A DNA stretch of 64,000 nt from Ancistrus triradiatus (lineage: Eukaryota > Chordata > Actinopteri > Siluriformes > Loricariidae), in NCBI GenBank assembly GCA_025084515.1, contig JAJAGP010000773.1, positions 124,001 through 188,000 of the forward strand, in the 5' to 3' direction. The notes beneath the pieces are model-generated. The model was not told the origin of the DNA. It saw only the letters and a program-made list of their open reading frames with translations, and did not search any database. Position 1 is the stretch's first letter. The number at the start of each line of letters is the position of its first letter. Shown in pieces: positions 10,530-20,628 of this stretch. Both the position numbers and the translations under genes were made by a program.

Positions 10530-10755
10530 GGGGTGGCACAGTGGCAAAAGTGCTTTGTGCTGTTCCACACATGTGCTGTTTACACAGTTAGAAACATCCC
10601 TGGTTCAATCCCGACCCTGAATACCCCGGGTATCGTTTGCATGTTTTCGCCATTTCTGCATGGGTTTTCTCCAGGTATACTGGTTTCCTCCCACATTCCA
10701 AAAACATGCATTAGGTTAATTGGTGTCTCTAAATTTCCCTAGTGTGTGTGCCACC
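10530..10755 (+). mobile_element. tRNA-derived SINE-like repeat
   Basis: It starts ggggtggcacagtgg, matching the pol III A box (TGGCNNAGTGG), and carries ggttcaatccc at 10602-10612, matching the B box. The 3' part (gcatgttttcgcc ... gggttttctccagg ... ggtttcctcccacattccaaaaacatgcattaggttaattgg, read in pieces) is the common fish repeat body. The A-B spacing of about 70 bp is longer than in a tRNA, so an internal insertion is likely. Its end near 10755 is approximate. Confidence 0.7.
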
Positions 10756-11496
10756 GTTGTTGACATGGCATTAATAAATAAATAATAATATAAATTTCTA
10801 CAATACTCATATTGAGGACTTGGTAGACATTTGGTGTTTTGTTTTTATATACCTTATGAGAGCTTAAGTTATCTCTCGCATGGCAGTGAAATAAAAAAAC
10901 AACAACGTATGTCTAATATTCCAGCTTGACTTAAAGGGAGACTTATTGTCAATTTGAGACTGCATATCTCTCAATTTGCCTTGGAGGTTGATTAGGATAA
11001 TAACAAATGAAGTGAAGAATTCCTCTGCAGATGTGAGTAATCTCATTGAATCTGCTTAGTAATAAATCTGTAATGCTATGCTATTAGGGGCTTAGATTTT
11101 TAGTTCACAAGAGCAAGACTATGGCACATTTGTACAATTTCCATTTGTGTGTCATTTTTTTCTCCCTGCCTATGTTCAGGTTGCTGTTTACATGATGATG
11201 GATGAGTGAGTGGAGGCAATGGTTTGTGTACTTTGCTCTGAGGATTTGGACATTAATTAATTAAAACTGTAAATAAATTGTTTTCTGCCTGTTCAAATAA
11301 TTTATAATATATCAAAGTCTGACAGGTTACCGATAAAAGGCATATTTTATCATTTTTTGAGTAAACATAATCCTAAAATACTTAAAAGGACAAAAGGAAC
11401 TTTATTGTTTCCAATTTTAAGCTCTCACTCTTACTGTAATTGAGACCCATGGATTCACTTAGTGATCATAACTACAGTGTTAGATGGTTAGGCTCT
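10756..11496. other. AT-rich stretch, no gene seen
   Basis: No recognisable repeat, gene or regulatory block. Open frames are short. Confidence 0.5.
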
Positions 11497-11919
11497 CAGA
11501 ATTCATTGTTCCATGATTCAGAATTCATTGTTCCATCAATGATGGCAAGCTTTCCTGGCCCAGATGAAGCAAAACAGGCCCAAACCATTGCACACTTTGC
11601 TCTTGGAGGCCCAAACCATGACGCTACCACCATCATGTTTCACAGATGGGATAAGGTTCTTATGCTGGAATGCAGTGGTTTCCTTTCTCCAAACATAACG
11701 CCTAGAGGTTCACATACTTTTGCCACTCACTAATTTGTAATATTGGATCATTTTCCTCAGTAAATAAATGACCAAGTATAATATTTTTGTCTCATTTGTT
11801 TAACTAGGTTCTCTTTATCTACTTTTAGGATTTGTGTGAAAATCTGATGATGTTTTAGGTCATATTTATGCAGAAATATAGAAAATTCTAAAGGGTTCAA
11901 AAACTTTCAAGCACCACTG
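11497..11919 (-). mobile_element. Tc1-like transposon family A, truncated copy
   Basis: The right terminus (…tttcaagcaccactg followed by TA) matches the ends of the other family-A copies here. The left part starts inside the transposase region. Read on the minus strand it holds remnants of the segment encoding the GPG...ITDGT(I/M)N(S/T)ELY motif. A roughly 23-bp duplication (cagaattcattgttccat) occurs at 11497-11541. The left terminal repeat and most of the transposase are missing. Confidence 0.75.
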
Positions 11920-12146
11920 TAGCCATTGCTTTCGAAAGTAGTAGTGTGCTCTGTCATGATTTTGATCATATAAACAACATTTTTTTTTCTGTGCTTGTGT
12001 TGTTTGATTTCTCTGGATTAGATAACCCCTTTACTGCTAATATTCTAACTTTTTCATTCTCTTGTCTATAAAAAAAACAGAATAACTCATAGTCCGTATG
12101 CACTTCCATGAAATTTGTTTTATGGAATTTCTAAGAATTTTATACA
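11920..12146. other. Short spacer, no feature
   Basis: AT-rich sequence between the Tc1 copy and the next LTR fragment. Confidence 0.5.
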
Positions 12147-12565
12147 TGTCACGATGACGCAAGCTCTCCAGCTTGCGTCACTCTGATTATCCCCCCTCTC
12201 TAGCTCTTGACTTTCTTCTTTTCCACCAGCAGGTGGAGTTGTTGCCACCTGCTGTCCTTTTCTACAAATACCCCACTTCCTGTGCACTTCCTTATCTGGC
12301 ATTTTTTCTCTACACCCTGTTTTTCCTGGCTCCTGGTTTTGGTTGGTTTGCTCTCTTGGGCTTTGTCTGTGTACTTCTGGTGTTCTGTGTTTCATTGTCT
12401 TGTGTGACCTATGTTTTGTGTTGCGTTTCTGTGTAGCTTTGTTCTGTGTTCATTGTCTGTTTTTATTAGCTCCACGCCAGAGCCCCACGCTTGCTGGCTT
12501 GACGCCAACACCCACTCTCACTATCTCGACGCCGGAGCCCACACTCGCTAACTCAACACCAGAGC
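12147..12565 (+). mobile_element. RX3-like LTR fragment with repeat-coding tail
   Basis: It opens TGTCACGATGACGCAAGC and shares CAGGTGG...TTGCCACCTGCTGTCCTTT...AAATACCCC with the LTRs of RX3 (42733-44513), on the plus strand. From about 12478 it passes into three units of about 38 bp that read as STPEPTLA-type repeats, like STPRPTLAS inside RX3. It is interrupted at about 12566 by a LINE 3' end. Sequence after that LINE (18336-18440), with AATAAACC at 18393, looks like the continuing LTR 3' part. No intact coding region remains. Confidence 0.55.
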
Positions 12566-13185
12566 CCAAGTTGTCTCAGATACATGACTCAGGTTACTGG
12601 GGCTGGAGTCTGGAGTCATGTCTGGCCTGCTTGCCTTGTCATGCCTTTGGTTGGGAATGTCTGGTGGGCGATCTGGCTGGGCAGGGCTTCGGTCGTCTTG
12701 ATCTTGATTTGTGCATCCATGCCTTAGACTAAGAGCAAAACTGGGGGTTCATAGTCAAAATGTTTTGTGGTGATCTGGGACGTTGAGATGCTGTCTTCTG
12801 CCTGATCTGGGTTTTCTGATGTCACATGTGATCCCTCATGCAGTGTTACCTTCGGGTTCTCCTCTTTCTAGCTATGCTGCTATAGCTAATGCTGCCGGAG
12901 TCTCATGCTACACATGGCATCAGTGATTGTTAATAGACTCTGTACTCTTAAACAATAACTAATTACATTTTCTGTTTTCTCTCTGAGCTGTTTTCCTGTA
13001 CCAGTTCCAGTTCCACACATGAAGATGTTCATCCGGTTCAGCTCTACTCAATTTGTTTCCGTCATCAGCTCCAGCCCCACCATACCCGGGCTACACCAAA
13101 TGACAGTAACTCTCTCCCTCCTAAGGTTGGCTGGGGACGAAGTGCTACCAAGGACTTTCCTGCTTAGACTCAACATCATAGAGTG
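12566..13185 (+). mobile_element. LINE 3' region, left part (split by the sushi element)
   Basis: It matches the 3' untranslated region of the longer LINE at 46.7-52.1 kb (for example ggctggagtctggagtcatg, then ttcatccg...agctccagccccaccatacccggg). It ends at ATCATAGAGTG at 13185 and resumes at 18000. The LINE was 5'-truncated on insertion, as is usual for target-primed reverse transcription. The ORF here has no LINE protein. Confidence 0.8.
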
Positions 13186-13444
13186 TGTAACGCCGACTGG
13201 AGGTAGGAGACAGACGCAGGCAGTGGAGTACAATAGGAGGCTTTTATTTGCAGGTTTGACAGAGGAGCTATGTGACGAGGTAGATACCTTGTTGTGTAGC
13301 GGAGTGTTAGTGACTGAGTGGTGTTTATATGCGGTATGGGGGGGAGGTAAGGAATGTGGAACAGGTGCAGGTGATCAGTAGGCGGGTGAGGAAGAGCGAG
13401 GCAGGTTGCGTGAATCGGGAGCGGCGCTGGAAGGGAGAGTGACA
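13186..13444 (-). mobile_element. 3' LTR of the sushi element
   Basis: 259 bp, TGTAACG...GTGACA on the plus strand. It carries a minus-strand TATAAA box, a predicted transcript start near 13300 and AATAAA (plus TTTATT 13243-13248). Confidence 0.92.
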
Positions 13445-13447
13445 GTA

Positions 13448-13457
13448 CCCCCCCTCG
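13448..13457 (-). promoter_or_regulatory. Polypurine tract of the sushi element
   Basis: On the minus strand, GAGGGGGGG is followed by TAC and then the 3' LTR start TGTCACTC. It fixes the minus orientation. Confidence 0.8.
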
Positions 13458-13499
13458 AAGGACTTGTGCCGGCAGGGGCGTGGCGGGAGTCGGAGGACC

Positions 13500-13784
13500 A
13501 GTGAGGAGGGGATCCAGGACGTCCGTTGCGTCCACCCAGCAGTTCTCCTCGGGCCCGTAGCCTTCCCACTCAACCAGGTCCTGGAGATGCGCGCCACGCC
13601 GGCGAGAGTCCAGGAGGCGACGGACCGTGTAGGTGGAAGCCTCCAGCGGGTCAGCGGGCGGAGGCTGGTCAGACGGTGAGGACTCCGCCAGCGGGCCGGG
13701 GACCCAGGGTTTCAGATGCGCCACATGGAATGTTGGAGAGATGCGTAAATGAGCAGGCAGTTGCAAATGATAGGTCGTTAACAC
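13500..13784 (-). pseudogene. Integrase C-terminal tail and chromodomain
   Basis: The minus frame reads a Gypsy integrase tail (ISPTFHVAHLKPWVPGPL) followed by a chromodomain: YTVRRLLDSRRRGAHLQDL, then VEWEGYGPEENCWVDATDV. The aromatic residues Y, W and W and the EEN(C/S)W core are present. In chromoviruses this domain steers integration to heterochromatin marks. The frame differs from the integrase frame upstream, with a junction near 13768, so the polyprotein is broken. Repeat-rich sequence follows before the stop in the LTR. Confidence 0.8.
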
Positions 13785-14660
13785 GGTGTGTTATTTTATA
13801 TGGACCCAGAAAGCGAGGAGAGAAAGGGGTACTTCCCTGTGAGTGGCGCAGTCCCCGGGTCGACAGCCAGACACAGTCTCCTGGTTGGTAGACTGGAGCG
13901 GTGCGGCGGTGCCGGTCAGCGTGTCTCTTGTATCGGCAGATGGCCTTGTCGATGTTGAGATGGACCTGGCACCAGATGTCATCGCTGCGGTTGAACCAGT
14001 CGTCGACGGCCGGGGAATTGGAGGGCGAGGAATCCCAAAAGCACAAAAGGGGGCTGGAAGCCCAGCACGCACTGGAACGGTGTGAGGCCGGTGGAGGAGT
14101 GCCTGAGGGAGTTCTGGGCTATTTCGGCCCAAAGGAGAAACTGAGCCCAGTCGTGCGGGTTGTGGAGGCAGTAGCAACGGAGGAATTTCTTTAGTTCCTG
14201 GTTGACTCGCTCACATTGGCCGTTGGTTTGAGGATGGTAACCTGAGGAAAGGCTGATGGAGGCGACCAACTTGGCCACGAAAGCGCGCCACACTGCTGAG
14301 GAGAACTGAGGTCCGCGGTCTGAAAGAACGTCCTCCGGGATGCCGAAACTGCGGAAGACGTGCTCGAACAGCAGTTCCGCTGTCTGAAGTGCGGAGGGAA
14401 TCTTTGGCAGAGGGATGAAGCACATGGCGTGGGAGAAGAGGTCGACCACGGAGAGAATGGCAGTGAACCTGTGGGAGGGAGGTAGATCTGTGACAAAATC
14501 AAGCGCTATGTGTGACCAGGGTCGTTGCGGCACAGGCAGAGGATGAAGCAGGCCAGAGGGGAGAGTGCGAGGAGTCTTGGCCTGTGTGCACACGCAGCAG
14601 GATGACACAAAAACGGTGCACGTCCCTGCACATATTCTCCCACCAGTAACGCGCCGCCAG
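13785..14660 (-). pseudogene. Integrase core of the sushi element
   Basis: The minus strand encodes the zinc-site cysteines CCVC (H-H from the preceding frame, CSGHPGETRTH), then the catalytic D in ALDFVTDLPP, the second D in VLSDRGPQFSS, and the E in NGQCERVNQELKKF, a complete D,D(35)E set. FQCVLGFQPP follows. A 1-nt gain in the A5 run at 14609-14613 separates the zinc-finger histidines from the cysteines. Another frame change near 14045 separates the core from the SPAVDDWF...QPGDCVWLSTRGL SH3-like tail. The enzyme would join element DNA to the chromosome; this copy cannot make it intact unless the indels are assembly errors. Confidence 0.85.
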
Positions 14661-16739
14661 GAGCTGATGGGTGCGGGTCTCCCCGGGATGGCCAGAGCAA
14701 AGAGAGAGGTGAACCCAGGCGAGGAAGCAGTCACAGAGACCGGGGGATATGAACTTCTTGTCCGGCGGGCATTTGGGCGGAATGCACATTTGGGAAAGCC
14801 TGTCGTCCAGCTCGCGCTCGAAGTCCCAGGTGATAGCGCCGATGGTGCAAGAGGCTGGGAGGATGGGCGTGGGTGTCTCCGGGGCAGCCGGCCCAAGGTC
14901 AAGGCTGCGGGACAGAGCGTCAGCCTTGGCGTTCTTTGTCCCAGGGCGGTAGGTGATAAAAAACGAGAAGCGGGAAAAGAAGAGAGACCAACGAGCCTGA
15001 TGAGCATTGAGCCGCTTGGCTGAACGGAGGTATTCCAGGTTTTTGTGATCGGTGAGAATCGTGAAGGGGTGTTTGGAGCCCTCGAGCCAGTGCCTCCATT
15101 CCCCCAGGGCCAGCTTGATGGCCAGCAGTTCACGGTCCCCCACGTCATAGTTGCGCTTGGCCGGGGTGAGTTTATGCGAAAAGAAGGCGACCGGACGCAA
15201 CTTGGGCGGATCTCCGAGACGCTGAGAGAGGACGGCACCTACCCCCACGGACGAAGCGTCGACCTCCAAGATGAAGGGGCATTCCGGGTCGGGATGTCCC
15301 AGGACGGGAGCGCGGGTGAAGGCGGCTTTGAGCGCGCAGAAGGCCTGCTCGGATTCCTGAGACCAACGGAGAGAGCGGGGTTTGCCCTGCAGAAGCGCGG
15401 TGAGGGGCGTCACCGTGCGGCTGAAGTTCCTGATGAAGCGGCGATAGAAGTTCGCGAAACCCAGGAAACGCTGTAGCTGCTTGATGGAGGTTGGTGTGGG
15501 CCAGGAGAGGACGACGGAGAGCTTGGAGTTGTCCATAGCGACGCCGGAGGGGGAGATCATGTAGCCCAGATAATGCACAGACTGGGAGTGGAACTCACAT
15601 TTTTCCGCCTTCACACGGAGATGGTGGAGCTGGAGCCTCTCGAGTACCTGGCGGACGTGGGAGACGTGAGTGACAAAATCCGATGAGTAAACCAGGATGT
15701 CGTCTAGGTAGACAATGACGAAGCGGCCCAACATGTCTCGGAGCACGTCGTTGATAAATGCCTGGAAGTACAACGGCGCGTTTGCCAGGCCGAAGGGCAT
15801 CACCAGGTACTCGTAGTGGCCAGTGCTGGTGCTGAAGGCGGTCTTCCACTCGTCGCCCTCTCTGACACGGACCAGGTTGTATGCGTTCCTAAGGTCCAAT
15901 TTGGTGTACCAGCGGGCTGTGCGGAGCTGTTCGAGGGATGAGGGCACCAGCGGGAGCGGATAGTGTACCTGCGGGTGATTCGGTTGAGTTTTCGGTAGTC
16001 TATACAGGGCCTAAGGCCGGCGTCCCACTTGGGCACGAAGAAGAACCCTGCCGAGACGGGGGCGGTGGACGGACGGATGAAGCCGAGTTCAAGGTACTCA
16101 GTGATATATTCCGACATGGATTGTTCCTCGGTCGCCGAGAGAGGATACAGACAAGACTTGGGTAGCGGTGCGCCCGGAATAAGGTCGATAGCACAGTCAT
16201 AGGAGCGATGCGGAGGAAGAGGAGGAGGCGAGACCGACGCTAAGATCGAGGCCAGATCCTTGTAGTTGTCGGGCACGTTGTCCGAAAGAGATGCAGGTTC
16301 CGAGAGCAGGAGAGAGTTGACCTGAAGAGGGGGACGGAGCAGGTAATGGTCTTGGCACCACGGTGACCAGCGAATGAGCTCGCGGGTAGACCATGAGATG
16401 AGAGGATCATGGCGGCGAAGCCAAGGAAGCCCCAGGATGACGGGGTAGGTGAGAGAGCTCACTGGAAGCAGAGAGATAGATTCCTGGTGGATGGCGCCGG
16501 TAAGCAGGCAGAGAGGAGCTGTGATGTGAGTGAGCAGTCCTGGTCCAAGCGGACGACCATCGGCCGCTGTGATCCGGCATCTGGCCGGGAGTGTAGAGCA
16601 GGGGATCTTCCATTTGGTGACAAGGTGGTCGGAGATGAAATTCCCCTAGGCGCCGGAGTCGATCAGCGCTACGAGAGAGACGTCAGTGTGAGCTAGCCAC
16701 AAGAGGACTGGCAGAGTGAATGAGGAGTCAAGAGGGAGT
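14661..16739 (-). pseudogene. Protease, reverse transcriptase and RNase H of the sushi element
   Basis: In sense order: an aspartic protease site LIDSGA followed directly by an in-frame TAG (plus 16646-16648) where GNF should continue after one more residue; the PVILGLPWLRRHDP protease C-terminus; the RT entry motif FIRPSTAPVSAGFFFVPK and LRPCIDYRKLN; then KLDLRNAYNLVRV, MPFGLANAP and the polymerase site YLDDILVYS; and RNase H motifs DASSVGVGAVLSQ and LTDHKNLEYL. A 1-nt loss near 15962 separates the two RT parts. Domain order and motifs are those of Ty3/Gypsy pol. Reverse transcriptase copies element RNA in the particle, and RNase H removes the RNA strand. Confidence 0.9.
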
Positions 16740-17722
16740 CAACTCACCCGGGATGTGCGTGCCGGATCCCTGGCACACGTGTGGTCTGGTCCAGCGGGCG
16801 GAGCGAGGTCACAGGCTGTACGGAGATGGCGATCCGAGCCGCAGTAACAGCAGAGGCCCTGCTCGAAACGGCGACGGCGTTCCTCGGAGGACAGGTGCGT
16901 GCGAGCAAGCTCCATAGGTTCTGCTGGAGGTGAGAGATCACGGGAGTCCGAAGAGGAGGCCCGGGGAGTGGGACCGAGGAACGAGGAGCTGGTCCAGGCG
17001 GATGGTGAGGGTGATGAGCTCCTCCAGAGACAGGTTGAGGTCACGCTCGGCCAGTTCTCTCTTGAGATCGGGACGCAGGCCTTGATGGAAAGCGGAGAGC
17101 AGAGCAGGAGTGTTCCATCCACTTTGAGCCGCCAGGGTGCGGAAGCGAAGAGCGTAGTCGGCGGCAGAGCAATGACTCTGGCGTAGAGTGAGCAAGACGT
17201 CTCCAGTGGACCTTCCCTCGTGAGGATGCTGGAACACAGCGCGGAAAGCAGTCAGAAAGCGCCTGTAATCGCGGGCCTCCTCACTTGTTGGGTCCAGATG
17301 GCGGTGGCCCAATCCAAGGCTCTACCGGAGAGGAGGGAGACTACCAAGGCGATGCGGGCTGCGTCAGATTCCGGCGGTGAGTGAGCGAAGTAAAGATCGC
17401 ACTGGAAAAGGAAGCCCTCACAGCGTTCCGGATCGCCGTCATATGTCCCCGGTAGGGCGATTCTGTAAGCGGCGTGCGGCACTCGTGGTGGGCTGGGAGG
17501 AAGCGGAACTGAGGCCGAAGGCACCGTGGCAGCGGTGGGCGGCGTTTGCTGTGACACGCGTTGAGTGAGCTTGCTAACAGAGGGAACCAGCGCGTTGAGC
17601 GATCGCTGGTTGTCCGCCAACAGGGAAACCGCTTGAGCCACTTCCTGGAGCTGAGAGCGGAGTTTGGCGAGCTGCTCCGCTGTGGTCAAGGTAGGGTCAG
17701 CATCACTAACTGCTGTCTCCAT
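16740..17722 (-). pseudogene. Gag of the sushi element (two frameshifts)
   Basis: The start ATG at 17720-17722 lies only about 20 bases from the 5' LTR, a compact leader. METAVSDADPTLTTAEQLAK is followed by a coiled-coil-like segment, a proline-rich linker and the core LPGTYDGDPERCEGFLFQCD and GRALDWATAIW. A frame change near 17290 leads to YRRFLTAFRAVFQHP and RPDLKRELAERDLNLSLEEL. Another near 16970 leads to the CCHC zinc knuckle CCYCGSDRHLRTAC. Gag forms the particle and binds element RNA. The order matches sushi-type Gag, the group from which mammalian PEG10/RTL genes derive. Confidence 0.88.
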
Positions 17723-17729
17723 GTTTCAG

Positions 17730-17738
17730 GCTACACAA
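17730..17738 (-). promoter_or_regulatory. Self-complementary primer-binding site of the sushi element
   Basis: Two bases inside the 5' LTR, the minus strand reads TTGTGTAGC. It is perfectly complementary to GCTACACAA at the predicted 5' end of the transcript (17847-17855, and 13292-13300 in the 3' LTR). No tRNA-type TGG start is seen. This is the Tf1/sushi-style self-priming layout. Confidence 0.65.
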
Positions 17739-17740
17739 AC

Positions 17741-17999
17741 TGTAACGCCGACTGGAGGTAGGAGACAGACGCAGGCAGTGGAGTACGATAGGAGGCTTTT
17801 ATTTGCAGGTTTGACAGAGGAGCTATGTGACGAGGTAGATACCTTGTTGTGTAGCGGAGTGTTAGTGACTGAGTGGTGTTTATATGCGGTATGGGGGGTA
17901 GGTAAGGAATGTGGAACAGGTGCAGGTGATCAGTAGGTGGGTGAGGAAGAGCGAAGCAGGTTGCGTGAATCGGGAGTGGCGCTGGAAGGGGGCGTGACA
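17741..17999 (-). mobile_element. 5' LTR of the sushi element
   Basis: 259 bp with the same ends as the 3' LTR. Minus-strand TATAAA is at plus 17879-17884. The predicted RNA start about 29 bases further on (near 17855) coincides with the self-primer GCTACACAA. AATAAA is at plus 17798-17803. Confidence 0.92.
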
Positions 18000-18335
18000 A
18001 AGTGACTCTGTATCAGACTACATAAGGCTGATATGCACATTTCACATTATTTTATTTGAACTGTCACTATAAGACTTATTGGTTTAGATAAATTAGCTTC
18101 ATTCTTACATTTATCATCTACGCCACTCAAGGAGAATATGTCCCTTTTTGAGTCTTGGTCCTCCCAAGGTTTCTTCCTCATAATGCTTAGGGAGTTTTTC
18201 CTTTCCACTGTTTCCTTAGGTTTGCTCAATTTGGGATGGGCCGTAGATATTAGAAGAAAATCTAAAATTGTAAAGTTGCTTTGAGACAATGATTCATTGT
18301 AAAAAGCGCTATATAAATAAATCTGATTTGACTTG
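18000..18335 (+). mobile_element. LINE 3' region, right part with tail
   Basis: It continues the LINE broken at 13185: the 3' UTR block with ccctttttgagtcttggtcc, then ttgctttgagacaatgattc and the terminus gcgctatataaataaatctga-ttgact. Four other copies in the window share this end, so it is the family's conserved 3' terminus used to prime reverse transcription. Confidence 0.85.
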
Positions 18336-18440
18336 TTTGTTTGTTTGTTCTGTGTTTCTCTGTTGTCCACCATTGTATCACTGTTGTCACTGTAAATAAA
18401 CCTTCGCATTTGAACATACATCCAACTCCATCTTCCTCCC
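18336..18440 (+). mobile_element. Probable 3' part of the LTR split by the LINE
   Basis: After a (GTTT)n tail, sequence with AATAAACC (18393) resembles the poly(A) end of an RX3-like LTR. The link to 12147-12565 is inferred from position only. Confidence 0.35.
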
Positions 18441-18755
18441 TGTATATACCATGAAAATACTTCACTGAAGACACGTTTTGTACATTTATTCACATAAGTA
18501 GTTGATAAGAATTTAAAACCTGCAATTCTTTATTATTATTAATTATAAAGTATTTGCGTTCAGTTAGTTGGCCTTAAAATGTGTTATTTCATGATATGTA
18601 CAACCTGTCAGGTGTGAGAAGCATGCGTTGCTATTTAGAGAGGTTAATTAGACCTGACCACAGATGTAATTTCGTGTTCTAATTTCATGCTTTGAGAGAA
18701 AGAGAGATAAAGAGAGATACAGACAGAGAGAGAGCGACAGAGGCAGAGAAAGAAC

Positions 18756-18787
<32 letters not shown>

Positions 18788-20628
18788 CGCTATTATAGCT
18801 TTGGCAAGTAGGTTATCCATGCAGAAGGCCATTTCCATGGGCATAACCCGTATCTCTTTAAGGTTCACGAAGAGTGAGTCACATAGCCATTTCACTTTGT
18901 TTAAAACAATCTTCTACTGAAAAAAACAAACATAAAAAAAAACGCTATTCTTCAGGAACTTATTAGAACACTTTATTCTACATACTGTATGAAGGAGTAT
19001 TAACACACAAGGAATTGATCAAGTTGAAATAGTCAATAACAATGCTATAAAAAAATGCTATAATCTCCCCCCTACTTTTGTATCATCAACCTGGCGATAT
19101 TACCTCTATACATTGGCCCTTTAACTCCAGGGCCTTAATAAAGCAGACATCATTGGAAATGGGATCAACAGAATATGCTTGGGAGATAATTGGGATTACT
19201 ACTCTCCCCAGTAACATGCATGTCCAACAACTGGTTAATATGAGTCTTTAGCCATTTTATACTCTGGAGATACGGGTCTGTAACACTGATGGACAAGTAC
19301 ATCAAGGAGGGAAATGTGATAACATAAATATGTTAAAATACTTCTGGTGAGAAGGCTCTTAATACCCGCCCTTGTTCTGGCTCGCTGGAGGGGAATGTGA
19401 TGCAAAATCACGTTAACACAACACAAATTTACATAATTTGACAAAGACGCTGCTGTACTTCCATAGCAAGGCCCCTTACCTGTCCCCACTCTGACAACAC
19501 CAGAACAACATATCAAATGGCCAAGATCTCATCTCAACTAAACATCTCAGCTAAACAAGAATATATTCAAAACCCGACCGAGATAGCTCCAGGATGGTAA
19601 AATCAATGGCCATAATTTCATGTGAATGAGGCCAGATGTTATCCCATGAAACTACATGCTTACAATAGATTGAGTGTCTTTTGCCACCAAGGGAATGGGG
19701 AACTAGGCTCTCAGGAGGGTCCTTGTCAATGCACACTCAATGCTTTAACATTAACTTCCCACAGAACTCTACATCAAGCTCCAGGTATCTCACATAAAGA
19801 ATATAAAGGTTGTTTAGTGCATGAACCATAACTAGAAACAGGCCCTTCCCCATGGCTCAAAATGCGTGGAAAACAGCCTCTGTAAGAGTGGACAACATAA
19901 CCTTGTATCCATCAAACAAAGTACCTGAACTTCCCCTATGAGTACATCTAGATATAAACAAGACAGCTAGTTAAACCTTATCACCAGGCCACCAGAACCA
20001 ACTGGCTTCTCAACCAAACTGTGACGCTAAAGCTTGGAGGGACAAATTTCCTGCCTGCACTTCCAGCAACTGCTTAAACTTGAAAAATGCCATCATGAAC
20101 ATGTTCAGGAAAATTAACCCCTCTTTAAACACCTCTTTAAACTAAACGAAACTCTAAACTCACCTAAACAAAATAAATGTTGGTCCAAAGCAGCAAGATG
20201 GTAAGCCCGCATCTGGCCTGCATTTCCGTGGAGTCCACTTTACCTTTCCTGATTTTCCATTAAATATTAGGCACTTACTATCTCGAGTTAAAATAACTAA
20301 TATTCATGCCACTGGAAAATGTTAACTGACAGGAGAATGTGTGGCTGACAACAACACAGGAACTCCAGACGAAGCTTGCTCTCACATCTACTTCTTTAAC
20401 GGCTCTCAACTGCGCAAAACATCTCTAAATTCCAGCAGCAATCCCATCACAAGAAGTACAGTAGAAGGTCAAAGCTAAAAAATAACCAGGTGAGTAAAAC
20501 CTAAAATGTTCAAAGCTTACTGTCGTTTTGCTTCAAAAGCGCACTACAACACAACCCCAAAATAACCATACAAAAAAGGAAAATCACCCCATTAGCAAGC
20601 ATATCCCAAAATATTAAATCTACATCTA
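18441..20628. other. Stretch without recognisable genes; (GA)n tract
   Basis: A GA-rich tract spans about 18695-18790, with a pure (GA)n run at 18756-18780. The rest (18900-20620) has moderate composition and no repeat family or protein motif that I recognise. Confidence 0.5.

Larger units (their letters stand above)
13186..17999 (-). mobile_element. Complete sushi-type Ty3/Gypsy chromovirus element, degenerate coding
   Basis: A 4814-bp element on the minus strand with two 259-bp LTRs (13186-13444 and 17741-17999) that differ at about 7 positions (~2.7%), so the insertion is fairly recent. In sense order it has primer site, Gag with zinc knuckle, protease, reverse transcriptase, RNase H, integrase with D,D,E core, chromodomain, polypurine tract. 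It inserted in a LINE 3' end; flanks are GAGTG (13181-13185) and AAGTG (18000-18004), one mismatch from a 5-bp duplication. An unoccupied paralogous site survives at about 60492-60506. Several frameshifts and one stop break the frames. Gag-pol of this kind normally drives reverse transcription in cytoplasmic particles and chromodomain-guided integration. Confidence 0.92.

Noticed and set aside
13843..15476. Plus-strand open frames across the sushi pol region
   Set aside because: They are antisense shadows of the minus-strand integrase and RT frames, favoured by the GC-rich sequence.
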